DNA from: Lactiplantibacillus modestisalitolerans
GTDB lineage: Bacteria; Bacillota; Bacilli; Lactobacillales; Lactobacillaceae
Assembly (NCBI RefSeq): GCF_005405425.1
Contig: NZ_BJEA01000007.1
Location: forward strand, 85,687-149,686
DNA: 64,000 nucleotides
Direction of reading: 5' to 3'
How positions within the stretch are numbered: position 1 is the stretch's first letter; the number at the start of each line of letters is the position of its first letter. Positions 44,884 to 53,688 of this stretch are shown in pieces. The notes beneath the pieces are model-generated. The model saw only the letters and a program-made list of their open reading frames with translations, searched no databases and was not told where the DNA came from. The position numbers were made by a program, and so were the translations under genes.

Positions 44884-44912
44884 ATCGGTTATTCACTCTT
44901 CCTTTATAATAA

Positions 44913-45104
44913 TTAAGCTTGGTCGGCTTTTCTTTCCAAAACTTTCTTCATTTTTTTATTGAATTCGCGACGCGGCATCATGACCACGTGGCCGCAACCC
45001 GTACATTTAACTTTAATGTCGGCGCCCATCCGGGTGATTTCCCACCGATTGACACCACACGGATGCGCTTTCTTCATTTCGACAATATCACCTAAATCAT
45101 ACAT
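44913..45104 (-). CDS. DUF951 family protein
   Basis: 63 residues of the YyzM-like DUF951 family: MYDLGDIVEMKKAHPCG, then RWEITRMGADIKVKCTGCGH, with Cys residues that suggest zinc binding. ATG at 45104 has AAGGGG eight bases upstream; a TTG two codons earlier is an alternative. Typically between parB and ychF in Firmicutes. Function unknown. Confidence 0.88.
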   Translation of the reverse strand: MYDLGDIVEMKKAHPCGVNRWEITRMGADIKVKCTGCGHVVMMPRREFNKKMKKVLERKADQA

Positions 45105-45128
45105 GCGCAACGCCCCTTCATAAATTTA

Positions 45129-46019
45129 TTAATTTAAATTGATATTTAAAATTTCTAAAATTCGGTTTAAGTCGTCATTTGACAGGTACGGGATTTCAAT
45201 TTTACCCTGACCCTTTTGACTCGCCTTAGCTTGAATCGACACGGCCGTACCAAATTTTTCCTGTAACTGTTCTTCACTGGCCCGAATATACGGCGACTTC
45301 TTCACCGGCCGCTTCTTCGCTGGCCGGTTGGCATCGCCATTATAGCGGGCAACGATTTGCTCGAGTTGGCGAACCGTTAAGTTATCCTTAACCGCCCGCT
45401 TCGCTAAGGTAGCCAGCTTAGTTTTATCCTTTAACGACAATAAGGTCCGCGCCTGGCCCATCGACAGCTGCCCCTTTTGAATCATCTGCTTAACGGCCGT
45501 CGGTAATCCCAGTAGCCGTAAATAGTTGGCAATGTAGGGGCGGCTCTTCCCCAACCGCTTCGACACTTCAGCCTGCGTTAAGTTGAGCTTTTTCATCAAC
45601 GATTCGTACGCTTCAGCTTCTTCTAGCGGTGTCAAATCTTCGCGTTGTAGGTTTTCCAACACGGCAACTTCCATCATTTGTTCTTCAGTTACGTCGCGAA
45701 CAATTGCCGGAATCGTCGTTTGCTTTGCCAACTTCGACGCTCGGAAGCGCCGTTCGCCAGCGATGATCTCATACTTCTTAATCGCCGCATCCGGCTGCCG
45801 CACGATAATTGGCTGAAAAACGCCCGACTTTTCAATCGAGCTTGCTAAATCTTTTAACGCCGACTGATCGAACTCACGCCGCGGCTGGTAGGGGTTGGCC
45901 CGGATATCACCCAGCGCCAATTCCACGACCGCTTCTTCGCTGGCCGGCTCGTCGACATCCGCAAAAAGCGCGCCAATCCCGCGCCCCAGCGCTTTATTAT
46001 CTTTATCCTTACTTGCCAT
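45129..46019 (-). CDS. parB: Chromosome-partitioning protein ParB (Spo0J)
   Basis: CTP-dependent clamp that loads at parS and spreads, organising the origin region with ParA. 296 residues. N-terminal domain with PYQPRREFDQSALKDLA and the CTP-binding box EIIAGERRFRASKLA; central helix-turn-helix LTQAEVSKRLGKSRPYIANYLRLL; C-terminal dimerisation domain ending EIPYLSNDDLNRILEIL. Its start overlaps the parA stop by a few bases. Confidence 0.95.
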   Translation of the reverse strand: MASKDKDNKALGRGIGALFADVDEPASEEAVVELALGDIRANPYQPRREFDQSALKDLASSIEKSGVFQPIIVRQPDAAIKKYEIIAGERRFRASKLAKQTTIPAIVRDVTEEQMMEVAVLENLQREDLTPLEEAEAYESLMKKLNLTQAEVSKRLGKSRPYIANYLRLLGLPTAVKQMIQKGQLSMGQARTLLSLKDKTKLATLAKRAVKDNLTVRQLEQIVARYNGDANRPAKKRPVKKSPYIRASEEQLQEKFGTAVSIQAKASQKGQGKIEIPYLSNDDLNRILEILNINLN

Positions 46020-46776
46020 GGGCTGCCAACACTTCCTTTGCTAATGCTAAGTATACTTGCGCACCCTTGGAACGGGCGTCGTAATCCACAATTGACAAAC
46101 CGTGGCTAGGAGCTTCTGATAACCGAACGTTCCGCGGAATAATGGTCTTATAAACCGCGTCCTTAAAGTACTTCCGGACTTCTTCGTTGACCTGAGCACC
46201 CAGATTAGTCCGGGCATCGTACATCGTCAATAATACGCCCTCAATCCGTAATTGCTTATTAAAATGCTTCTGGACGAGTTTGATCGTATTCAGTAACTGG
46301 CTCAGCCCTTCCAAGGCGTAGTACTCGCTTTGAACGGGAATCAGGATCGAATCACAGGCCGTAAACGCGTTGATTGTCAATAATCCGAGCGACGGCGGAC
46401 AGTCAATCAAAACGTAGTCGTAGTCCGCCTTAACGTCGTCAATGGCGTCCCGTAAACGCGTTTCACGGGCCATCATCGGGGTTAGCTCGATCTCGGCCCC
46501 AGACAATTGAATCGTCGCCGGCACAATGTCCAAACCCTTGTGACTCGTTGGAATGATGGTTTCTTTAATGGGAACATCATTGATCAGAACATCATAAATT
46601 TCATTTTCAATCGTTGATTTTTGAATTCCCAGGCCGCTCGTCGCGTTCCCCTGTGCATCCGTATCGATCAACAGGACTTTTTGGCCCAATTCCACCAGAC
46701 TAGCACCTAAATTAATGCTCGTCGTGGTTTTACCAACGCCACCCTTTTGGTTAGCGAGTGCAATAACGGTTCCCAT
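46009..46776 (-). CDS. parA: Chromosome-partitioning ATPase ParA (Soj)
   Basis: 255 residues. A deviant Walker A NQKGGVGKTTTSINLGASL, switch VLLIDTDAQGN and Walker B YVLIDCPPSLG. Works with ParB and regulates DnaA in Bacillus-type systems. Starts three bases after noc and overlaps parB; one operon rsmG-noc-parA-parB. Confidence 0.96.
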   Translation of the reverse strand: MGTVIALANQKGGVGKTTTSINLGASLVELGQKVLLIDTDAQGNATSGLGIQKSTIENEIYDVLINDVPIKETIIPTSHKGLDIVPATIQLSGAEIELTPMMARETRLRDAIDDVKADYDYVLIDCPPSLGLLTINAFTACDSILIPVQSEYYALEGLSQLLNTIKLVQKHFNKQLRIEGVLLTMYDARTNLGAQVNEEVRKYFKDAVYKTIIPRNVRLSEAPSHGLSIVDYDARSKGAQVYLALAKEVLAAHGK

Positions 46777-46778
46777 GA

Positions 46779-47624
46779 TTATTTACCACCCCTTGATTGT
46801 TTGTTTGGTATTTCAATGGTGATGCGGTAACCGTCGTCCGTGTGCTCTTCGTGCGTTTTCACGGTCAGGCCGGCATCGCTGACCATTTTAATTGATTTTT
46901 TAATCGTATTGACGGCAATCCGGGTATCCCCAGTTAAGCCGCGCGGACGCTTACGCTTGGGTTTAGCGGGCGTTTGGCACTTCGCCACTGCCCGTTCAGT
47001 TTCTTTGACGGTTAAACCGCCATCTAAAACCTGCTTCAAAACGCCAACTTGTTGCTTTGGTTCCAGATTAAGTAACGCCCGGCCATGCCGCTCACTGATT
47101 TGCCGATTGAGCAAGGCCTGCTGAACCGGTTGGGCTAACTTTAATAGGCGTAACTTATTAGCGACAAAGGACTGACTCTTGCCGAGTTCCTTTGCAAGCG
47201 CCCCCTGCGTTAGATCGTTGAGCTGCATCAATTCTTGGTAGGCGGTGGCCTCTTCAATCACCGTCAAATCCTGCCGTTGCAAGTTTTCAATCAACGCCAT
47301 TGAGGCCGTCTCACCATCATCCATCTTTTCGATGATTGCCGGAACGTCGGCCCAATGTAGCGCGTTAACCGCCCGAAAGCGTCGCTCCCCGGCAATAATT
47401 TCGTATTTTTTCGGTTCGTATTCACGTAACACGATGGGTTGCAGTAACCCGTGTGCTTGAATTGTCGCCGCTAATTCGTCAATTCCAGCCGCCTCAAAAA
47501 CTTGGCGTGGTTGAAAGCGGTTCGGCACGATCGCAGTTACGGGAATCCGGACAACCTGATGTTCCGGCGTAGCTGCCGGTTCCTTACGTTTATCACGGTT
47601 CGACCCAAATAATGAAAATGCCAT
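46779..47624 (-). CDS. noc: Nucleoid occlusion protein Noc
   Basis: A ParB paralogue that coats DNA and the membrane to prevent division over the nucleoid. 281 residues, with the amphipathic membrane-targeting start MAFSLFGSNRDKR characteristic of Noc, NRFQPRQVFEAAGIDELA, EIIAGERRFRAVNAL and helix-turn-helix LTQGALAKELGKSQSFVANKLRLL. Located between rsmG and parA, as in Bacillus. Confidence 0.93.
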   Translation of the reverse strand: MAFSLFGSNRDKRKEPAATPEHQVVRIPVTAIVPNRFQPRQVFEAAGIDELAATIQAHGLLQPIVLREYEPKKYEIIAGERRFRAVNALHWADVPAIIEKMDDGETASMALIENLQRQDLTVIEEATAYQELMQLNDLTQGALAKELGKSQSFVANKLRLLKLAQPVQQALLNRQISERHGRALLNLEPKQQVGVLKQVLDGGLTVKETERAVAKCQTPAKPKRKRPRGLTGDTRIAVNTIKKSIKMVSDAGLTVKTHEEHTDDGYRITIEIPNKQSRGGK

Positions 47625-47635
47625 TTGCTTACCCC

Positions 47636-48373
47636 CTACGACTGACGGGCCGTCAACGGCTGCTTAGCCGGCGTTCCCGGTTTCCGCGGATACCGTTTGG
47701 GCGTCGCTTGGCGCTTATCAATCACAATAATATGCCGTGGATCGCTCGTCACGGGCAATTCAAAGCTTTCGTCCGCCGTAATTTGACCGCCCAACACCTG
47801 AACCGCGTATTCACCTTCCGCCGTCTCCGTCCGCGCATTGGCGGCCTTCAACGCGACCATCTGACCGCCAACCTTTACCAGCGGCAAGCAAAGCTCGCTT
47901 AAAACGGACAAGCGTGCCACGGCCCGGGCCGTCACCAAATCATAGCTTTCGCGGTTCGGCGACTTTTTCCCGGCAAAGGTTTCGGCACGGTCGTGAAACA
48001 GTTGCACGTCCGTTAACCCTAGCTGGTCAACCAGCCGTTGCAAGAAGTTGATCCGCTTGTTCAATGAATCCACAATCGTCACTCGCAACTGTGGAAACGC
48101 AATTTTCAGCGGAATCGACGGAAAGCCCGCCCCCGCCCCAACGTCACAAATCGTTAGCGGCGCTTCGCGCAAAGCAGGCACGTAAAACGCGGGCGTCAGC
48201 GAGTCGTAAAAGTGCTTGAGGTACACTTCCGGTTCGGCAGTAATCGTTGTTAGGTTAAACTGCCGATTCGTTTCAACTAACAGTTTAAAGTAGGTCGCAA
48301 ACTGGGCGAGCTGCTGGGTCGTTAACGCGATCCCACGCTGGGCCAAAGCCTGCTTAAATTCTTCTGGATTCAT
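47636..48373 (-). CDS. rsmG: 16S rRNA (guanine527-N7)-methyltransferase RsmG
   Basis: Methylates G527 of 16S rRNA with SAM; loss gives low-level streptomycin resistance. 245 residues. SAM motif [17 protein letters not shown] and [11 protein letters not shown], catalytic region [15 protein letters not shown] at 48373 with AAGGAG eight bases upstream; TTG at 48376 is in frame. First gene of the noc-parAB operon. Confidence 0.95.
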   Translation of the reverse strand: MNPEEFKQALAQRGIALTTQQLAQFATYFKLLVETNRQFNLTTITAEPEVYLKHFYDSLTPAFYVPALREAPLTICDVGAGAGFPSIPLKIAFPQLRVTIVDSLNKRINFLQRLVDQLGLTDVQLFHDRAETFAGKKSPNRESYDLVTARAVARLSVLSELCLPLVKVGGQMVALKAANARTETAEGEYAVQVLGGQITADESFELPVTSDPRHIIVIDKRQATPKRYPRKPGTPAKQPLTARQS

Positions 48374-48415
48374 CAAAAAAGCTCCTTAATTAAGGTCGCA
48401 TTTACCTTACACTTT

Positions 48416-48438
48416 GTGAAACAACCGAATTGTTTCAC
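48416..48438. promoter_or_regulatory. Inverted parS-like half sites upstream of rsmG-noc-parAB
   Basis: GTGAAACAA (48416-48424) and TTGTTTCAC (48430-48438) are perfect inverted repeats around CCGAA. Each contains the six-base core of parS (TGTTTCACGTGAAACA), but the halves point outward instead of meeting at CG. The right half continues TTGTTTCACGT, 10 of the 16 parS bases. It could be a Noc/ParB control site of the operon, or a decayed parS. Confidence 0.5.
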
Positions 48439-48732
48439 GTCACCCCATAACTTTAACGTAAATACGGGTTAAAATCAATGCTCTTGCTTACTCACTAATG
48501 AGCGTTAAAGCCTGTTACCACTTGACTTTACGGTGCCCGTCACTATCCGTAATTAATTGCAATTATTTTCACTCGTCGCCATGTTAAAACAAACGGGTCA
48601 AAAGGCAGTTAAACGAAGCTGGCTGACTTTGGATACACACTTCCACTACCTTCATTTGGAGATACGAAAACGGCGATTGCATTATTCGCAATCGCCGCTT
48701 AGTGTTGCTATTACCGCCAACAGCGGTGCCAT

Positions 48733-48985
48733 TGCTAGCTAGCTGAAACGTGCTCGCGCTAGACTGGTCCTGCGGTTAGCTACATAAAGCGTCCCATGCA
48801 CAACCCGCACAGGACGCTTTATTAGGCTAATCCTCAGACCAACCCGTCTAGAGCTCACACTCTATTCGAAACGTACTCTCCCAAACTGAGGGCTCCGCTT
48901 ACTACGCTAGCCCGCCATTGCAAAAATCGCAACAGCGGGCTAGCTAGGTAATGCTCACCCTCAACCCGTTTGGGAAAGCACTCTT
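48733..48985 (-). repeat. Palindromic structured repeats, copies D1 and D2
   Basis: D1 (48733-48862) has the central arm ATAAAGCGTCCTGTGC pairing with GCATGGGACGCTTTAT, entirely different in sequence from other copies but paired. D2 (48865-48985) has AGCCCGCC/GGCGGGCT-like arms around CAACAG. Both lie between the rsmG promoter region and nupC; the 600-bp gap also contains GCGATTG/CAATCGC near 48673-48700. Confidence 0.7.
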
Positions 48986-48992
48986 ACATTAA

Positions 48993-50279
48993 TTACCACA
49001 CAAACAATCCAACGACCCCAGCTGACAACAGCGATACCAAGATCCCTGAAATCAGCATGTAGCCGACGTTCCGTGAAATTAAATCGTTCTTTTCACGGTT
49101 AACGATTCCCTTGAAGGCCCCAATAATCATCCCGATTGTTGAGAAGTTCGCAAAGGACGTCAAGAAGACCGTCAACACGGCGCGGAAATGCGGCGTGAAG
49201 TCGTTGACCTTACTAGAAACTTCACCCATGACAACGAATTCGTTCGTCACTAACTTCGTCCCCATGTATGACGCCATCTGGAAGGCTTCGTGTGGGTCGA
49301 ACCCTAATAACCATGCAAATGGGAACATGACAATCCCAAACAGGTTTTCCAACGATAAGTTGGTATTGATCAACCCTAATAATTTATCAATTAACTTCGC
49401 TAACGCGACGAACGCGATAACGTTAGCGGCAATAATCAAGATTAAGCGCCCCGCGCCTAAAATTGAATCACCAAGGAAAGAGAAGAATGGTTCGCGGGCT
49501 GGCTTTGCTTCGGCCGCTTGAACTTGTTGGTTTGCTAAATCTTCTGAGCCGCTTTCAGCCGTATCCGTATTTTCATCGGTGGCCGCGCTACTTGAAATTT
49601 TAGCAATCGTATCGTCTTCCGGCTTAACATCAACCGGGTTCAAAATAGCCGCAATAATCGCCGCGTTTAAAACGTTCATCGGAACCGCAGTCAAAATAAA
49701 TTGACCTGGCATCATTTTAATGTAGGCCCCTAAAATGGACGCCGTGACACAACTCATTGACATCATCGCAATCGTCAAGTTTCGTTGGGCACTCATTTGT
49801 TTCAATTGTAACTGTGAAACCGCCAAGGCTTCCGTGTTCCCCAAGAACATCATTTCAACCGCAAAGAACGATTCGAACTTTGGTTGACCGGTAATGTAAG
49901 CTAAACCGCGACCAACCCATTTGATGATCCAAGGTAAAACGCCGATATACGTCAAAATATCAAATAATGGCACAATCAACAGGATCGGTAACAGTGAACT
50001 CGTTACGAAATCCATTTGTTTAACGTTTACCCAGCTAGCTAAGGCGAATGAAATCCCATCGTATGAAACGTTAACCAACCAAGTAAAGCCATCCGCAGCT
50101 GCTTTAACCGCGTTGACCCCCACTTGTGAGCCAGTTAAGAACCACGCTAAGATGATTTCTAAAACTAACATGATACCAACCGAACGCCACCGAATGGCGT
50201 GCTTTTGCTTGGAGAATAAGTAGGCAATGGCAATAAATACCACGATCCCAATAATATTAACCACCAAGTTAAAGACCAT
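48993..50279 (-). CDS. nupC: Concentrative nucleoside transporter, CNT/NupC family
   Basis: Proton- or sodium-coupled uptake of nucleosides. 428 residues with the CNT layout: about nine or ten helices, including the hairpin PLFDILTYIGVLPWIIKWVGRGLAYITG, AVEMMFLGNTEALAVSQ, and FPFAWLLGFDPHEAFQMASYMG (each split here across less than one helix). An unusual charged insertion (PEDDTIAKISSSAATDENTD, about 222-265) sits between helices. ATG at 50279 behind AGAGGGA. Isolated. Confidence 0.92.
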   Translation of the reverse strand: MVFNLVVNIIGIVVFIAIAYLFSKQKHAIRWRSVGIMLVLEIILAWFLTGSQVGVNAVKAAADGFTWLVNVSYDGISFALASWVNVKQMDFVTSSLLPILLIVPLFDILTYIGVLPWIIKWVGRGLAYITGQPKFESFFAVEMMFLGNTEALAVSQLQLKQMSAQRNLTIAMMSMSCVTASILGAYIKMMPGQFILTAVPMNVLNAAIIAAILNPVDVKPEDDTIAKISSSAATDENTDTAESGSEDLANQQVQAAEAKPAREPFFSFLGDSILGAGRLILIIAANVIAFVALAKLIDKLLGLINTNLSLENLFGIVMFPFAWLLGFDPHEAFQMASYMGTKLVTNEFVVMGEVSSKVNDFTPHFRAVLTVFLTSFANFSTIGMIIGAFKGIVNREKNDLISRNVGYMLISGILVSLLSAGVVGLFVW

Positions 50280-50596
50280 GTGAATAATCCCTCTTCCCTA
50301 AAAAATATGAACAATTGAAAAAATTGATAAAAACTACCTTTTATTAATTTACCATTTAAACCGCGTGAGTGGTAGCCATTTTTAAAGAAAATGTTAAGGA
50401 ATAGAATTAGACCGTACCAATCCTAATAGTGGCGCTATCCAAACGCAGTCGGTCAACACCCCAGTTGTTCGTAAGGCCTGACCAATCAAGTTAAAATGAC
50501 TGCGTTTCCAACACCGCTGCAGCCCTTTTCAGCCCGTCCTAAAAGAATGAACAATTTTAACTTTGGTTGCGGTTAGTGTTCGTTTTACCCGAACGG
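50280..50596. other. Intergenic region, nothing recognised
   Basis: No open frame or clear hairpin with a T-run. It contains the minus-strand leader of nupC and the segment downstream of the candidate antitoxin RNA terminator. Confidence 0.3.
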
Positions 50597-50598
50597 AT

Positions 50599-50670
50599 AA
50601 AAAAAAGAGGCCGGGCTTGACGCCCCGACCTCCGGACTAGGCTCGAGTACACCTAGCGCCCCTGCCAAGG
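50599..50670 (-). ncRNA. Candidate small RNA (type I antitoxin-like)
   Basis: On the minus strand a TATAAT at 50682-50677 precedes about 70 bases that end in GGTCGGGGCGTCAAGCCCGG and CC, a strong hairpin, followed by eight T residues. The length, terminator and proximity to a divergent small toxin-like ORF resemble antitoxin RNAs of type I toxin loci in lactobacilli. No convincing -35 box. Confidence 0.5.
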
Positions 50671-50712
50671 AACTCCATTATACGCCAACCCACATCATCG
50701 TGGTCTAATTAG

Positions 50713-50741
50713 TTGACTATCCGTTCTAAGCGCGTTAAGCT
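50713..50741 (+). promoter_or_regulatory. Promoter of the toxin-like ORF
   Basis: TTGACT (50713-50718) and TAAGCT (50736-50741), 17 bases apart. A DnaA-like TGTGGACAA at 50741-50749 overlaps the start point. Confidence 0.55.
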
Positions 50742-50772
50742 GTGGACAATTAATGAAAGGGGGTGATGCTTT

Positions 50773-50832
50773 TTGAGTACCATATGTAATCTTAAAGCAT
50801 CAGTCTCTGCCCTGTTCGGAGCAACTGACTGA
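50773..50832 (+). CDS. Very short toxin-like or leader ORF, 19 residues
   Basis: TTG at 50773 is preceded by AAAGGGGGTGAT, almost the full anti-16S sequence. Reads MSTICNLKASVSALFGATD. The opening MST...ALS/FGA pattern recalls holin-like type I toxins of lactobacilli (MSTxEALSxMxxFG), but the membrane helix is missing, so the gene looks degenerate. A hairpin terminator follows at 50844-50875. Confidence 0.4.
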   Translation: MSTICNLKASVSALFGATD

Positions 50833-50843
50833 TACCTTTAAGG

Positions 50844-50875
50844 AGACCCGGCCAAATTTTGTTGGTCGGGTCTTT
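50844..50875 (+). terminator. Rho-independent terminator after the toxin-like ORF
   Basis: AGACCCGGCC pairs with GGTCGGGTCT around AAATTTTGTT, followed by TTTT. Confidence 0.85.
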
Positions 50876-50969
50876 TGCTGTTCTTTAGGGGCTGGATCAA
50901 CTGGTGGCGAAATCACTGCCAGCAGCGGGGCGAACCGCGCGCTGCATTACTCCGTCGCCGAACCGCGGC

Positions 50970-51155
50970 TGCCTTATAGCCGAAACGTGTTCAGGGCGAC
51001 TGACGCCTGCGCCTACTACGCTCCCCTGCCTTATGGCCGAAACGTGTTCGGCCAGACTGGTATCTGCGCTTGCTACGCTAAGGCGCCATCGCATAACCCG
51101 CGACAACGCCTTAGCTAGGCAATGCTCAATACCAACCCGTCTGGCCTCACACTCT
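50970..51155 (-). repeat. Palindromic structured repeats, copy E and a partial
   Basis: A full copy (51030-51155) with central arm CTAAGGCGTTGTCGC pairing with GCGATGGCGCCTTAG and outer stem GGCCAGAC pairing with GTCTGGCC, preceded by a partial copy starting near 50970. It abuts the 3' end of the LysR gene. Confidence 0.75.
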
Positions 51156-51156
51156 G

Positions 51157-52053
51157 CTACTTCCACCTCATCCGGTCCGGGTACTCCTCCGTTAAAAAGG
51201 CCTTAATCGCCCGAATCATCACCGCCGTCGACGGCGCCGTCGCCTGGGTCTTATTCGCCACCAACGCAATTTCCCGATTATATGGCTCCGCAAACGGGTA
51301 CGTATTCACATCCCCCGTCAACTTACGCAACGCCAACTGCGGCAAAATTCCCAAACCTAAGCCCGATTCCACCATCGAGATAATCGACTGGTCATCAATT
51401 GAGAAGTTTAAATAATTATTCGTCACGTGGTAATGGTCCAACGCCAACTTGGTATCCCGGTCATAGTCACTTTGCTGCAAAATAAAATTCTTATCCGCAA
51501 CGTCGTCCGTCGTAATATAATCCCCATTTTCCGGTACAAAGTTTGCCGGCGTCACACAGTAAATGGGATCGTCAATCAACGAATGCACCAATAAATTCTC
51601 ATTCACCGGCATCGACGTAAACCCAATATCAATCGTCCCAATCTTGGCCCAATTGGTTATTTCATTAAAATTACCTTGAACAACCGAAATTTTAATATCA
51701 GGATATTGGTGGTTGAATCGCCGGATAATTCGCGGTAGCCAATTGATGCAAACACTACTAAACCCGCCAATCCGCACCGACCCAGAATGGAGCCCCTGAA
51801 TATTATCCGCCACCTGTTTTAAGTTACTTTCCGTATTCAAAATTTCTTGAACGTACGGCAAGACCTGCCGACCATCCGTCGTCAATTCCGCCCCCGAACG
51901 GTTCCGAATGAATAAGGGGAACCCGAGCTCCTTTTCCAACTGATTAATCGAATGGCTGACCGCACTGGGCGTCACGTTAAGCGTGGCCGCCGCCTGATAA
52001 AACGTATGTTGCGCAACAACCGTCGCAAACACTTCGTAGGCAAAATTCGCCAT
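51157..52053 (-). CDS. LysR family transcriptional regulator
   Basis: 298 residues. N-terminal winged HTH (FYQAAATLNVTPSAVSHSINQLEKELGFPLF spread over 18-48) and a type 2 periplasmic-binding-like effector domain (VRIGGFSSVCINWLPRII onward). Divergent from the aminotransferase at 52204 with about 150 bases between, the usual arrangement for a LysR regulator and its target. Confidence 0.92.
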   Translation of the reverse strand: MANFAYEVFATVVAQHTFYQAAATLNVTPSAVSHSINQLEKELGFPLFIRNRSGAELTTDGRQVLPYVQEILNTESNLKQVADNIQGLHSGSVRIGGFSSVCINWLPRIIRRFNHQYPDIKISVVQGNFNEITNWAKIGTIDIGFTSMPVNENLLVHSLIDDPIYCVTPANFVPENGDYITTDDVADKNFILQQSDYDRDTKLALDHYHVTNNYLNFSIDDQSIISMVESGLGLGILPQLALRKLTGDVNTYPFAEPYNREIALVANKTQATAPSTAVMIRAIKAFLTEEYPDRMRWK

Positions 52054-52203
52054 GTTCGCGCCTCCTCACTAAGCTTTAGTTGAATTTAATTCATTTAAAA
52101 TTGAAAATGTTGAGCTTTACTAAACCTTACCCCCATTTTATCATAAATATAGTTAATCAAAACAACTCAACGACAATTGATAAATAACAAATCTGGAGGA
52201 AAT

Positions 52204-53427
52204 ATGATGAATAATTTATTGGCTAAGCGTGTGTTATCTAATGATACGTCCGATTTAAACGAAATTTTTAAGAACAGCGCCAATCCCGCCAACATCTCCT
52301 TTGCGGGCGGTTTTCCCGACAGCCAGCTATTTCCCGCCGAAGGCCTCCAGCAAGCCTACCAGAATGCCATTCAAACTGACGGGCAATCAATTTTCCAATA
52401 CGCTTCCACGCAAGGATTACCGGCACTCCGCGAAAAACTAGCACAACGGATGGCTAGTCACGCGGACGTTGCGGTTTCCGCTAATAACATCATGCTAACG
52501 CAAGGTGGGCAGCAGGCCATCGACCTGGTTGCCAAACTCCTGTTGAATCACGGCGACGCGATGGTCGTGGAAGGACCAACTTACATGGGGGCGCTTGCGG
52601 CTTTTGACACCTACGAACCAACTTACTACGAGGTGCCGGTTGAAGATGACGGTATGAACCTCCGGATGCTTCGCAAAACACTCCAAGCGCACCCAGAAAT
52701 TAAGCTCATCTATACGATTCCGGATTTCCATAATCCGACTGGCACTACCATGAGCATTCGCAAACGCAAGGCCCTCGTGGCACTTGCTAACCAATATAAC
52801 GTCATTGTATTGGAAGATAGCCCTTACCGCGACTTGCGGTACAGCGGCGTAACGCTCCCAGCCATCAAGCACTTTGATACCGAAGGCCGGGTCATCTTCA
52901 TTTCGAGCTTTTCCAAAATTCTATCGCCCGCACTGCGGACCGGCTGGCTCGTTGCCGATGACCAACTAATGACACCGTTATGTGGCTTAAAGTCAGCAAT
53001 TGACGTGCAGTCCCCGAACGTGACGTTAGCCGCAATCGATCAGTACCTCGCGCACCATAACATTGATCAGCACATTGCAACCATCAATGCGGCTTACCGC
53101 GTTAAGCGCGACGCCATGCTTACGGCAATGGATCAATATTTCCCAGCGACCGTTTCCTACACGCGGCCAGCTGGCGGCTTCTTCATCTGGGTGACCTTGC
53201 CCGCCGGTATCGACGCGCAACAACTCCTAACCGACGTCGTGTTACCACAAGATCACGTAGCCTACGTTCCCGCTAACTGCCAGTTTGCCAGTCGCCAAGT
53301 TAAAAATGCCTTCCGGTTAAACTTTACTAGCCTTGACCCGGCCACGATCACCACCGGAATCGCCCGCCTTGGCAAACGGTTGACAGCCATTTGCAGCACC
53401 CCCAAACCCGCTGTCCAACTTTCATGA
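52204..53427 (+). CDS. PLP-dependent class I/II aminotransferase (aromatic/2-aminoadipate type)
   Basis: 407 residues. Fold-type I transaminase: NISFAGGFPDSQLFP at the start, GGQQAIDL, the NPTG-type loop PDFHNPTGTTMS, catalytic lysine in SSFSKILSPALRTGWL and arginine near FRLNFTSLDP. Best fits the LysN/ARO8-like group acting on aromatic, branched or sulfur amino acids. ATG at 52204 has TGGAGGAA five bases upstream. The adjacent amino-acid ABC transporter and LysR regulator suggest a common amino-acid pathway. Confidence 0.9.
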   Translation: MMNNLLAKRVLSNDTSDLNEIFKNSANPANISFAGGFPDSQLFPAEGLQQAYQNAIQTDGQSIFQYASTQGLPALREKLAQRMASHADVAVSANNIMLTQGGQQAIDLVAKLLLNHGDAMVVEGPTYMGALAAFDTYEPTYYEVPVEDDGMNLRMLRKTLQAHPEIKLIYTIPDFHNPTGTTMSIRKRKALVALANQYNVIVLEDSPYRDLRYSGVTLPAIKHFDTEGRVIFISSFSKILSPALRTGWLVADDQLMTPLCGLKSAIDVQSPNVTLAAIDQYLAHHNIDQHIATINAAYRVKRDAMLTAMDQYFPATVSYTRPAGGFFIWVTLPAGIDAQQLLTDVVLPQDHVAYVPANCQFASRQVKNAFRLNFTSLDPATITTGIARLGKRLTAICSTPKPAVQLS

Positions 53428-53455
53428 ATTAAATTCATTTAATTAGAATAACTAT

Positions 53456-53491
53456 GAGGATTTCATCTCTTTTGAAATCCTCATTTTTGTT
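53456..53491 (+). terminator. Rho-independent terminator after the aminotransferase gene
   Basis: GAGGATTTCA pairs with TGAAATCCTC, followed by ATTTTTG. Confidence 0.9.
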
Positions 53492-53515
53492 TGCACGGAT
53501 ACCACCCAGCTAAAA

Positions 53516-53545
53516 TTGACACAAGCCCCGTCCCTGCGGTAAACT
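53516..53545 (+). promoter_or_regulatory. Promoter of a short leader RNA ahead of the ABC transporter
   Basis: A perfect TTGACA (53516-53521) and TAAACT (53540-53545) are 18 bases apart. A terminator lies 40 to 80 bases downstream, then a second promoter (TTGTTA-17-TAAACT). Confidence 0.6.
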
Positions 53546-53551
53546 GACGCT

Positions 53552-53625
53552 ACCTGCCTGGTCTTAACACTAGCCGACCTAACCGTAAGCCATTGGCTTT
53601 TTCTGAAAGCCAGTGCTTATTTTTT
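53552..53625 (+). ncRNA. Short terminated leader: small RNA or attenuator
   Basis: From the expected start near 53552 to a strong hairpin (AAGCCATTGGCTTT pairing with AAAGCCAGTGCTT, 53587-53618) and a T-run. The preceding GGTC...GACC could form an alternative stem. Either an attenuator of the amino-acid ABC operon or an independent RNA of about 75 nt, since a second promoter follows before 53689. Confidence 0.5.
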
Positions 53626-53688
53626 GTTAACACCCGGTTTTTTCGTTAAACTAGGATACTGTAAAAAAAGATTGAGGAGTGTTCGTTG

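Noticed and set aside
48557..48742. 61-codon frame upstream of the repeats
   Set aside because: No ribosome site and the frame crosses a hairpin and a repeat.
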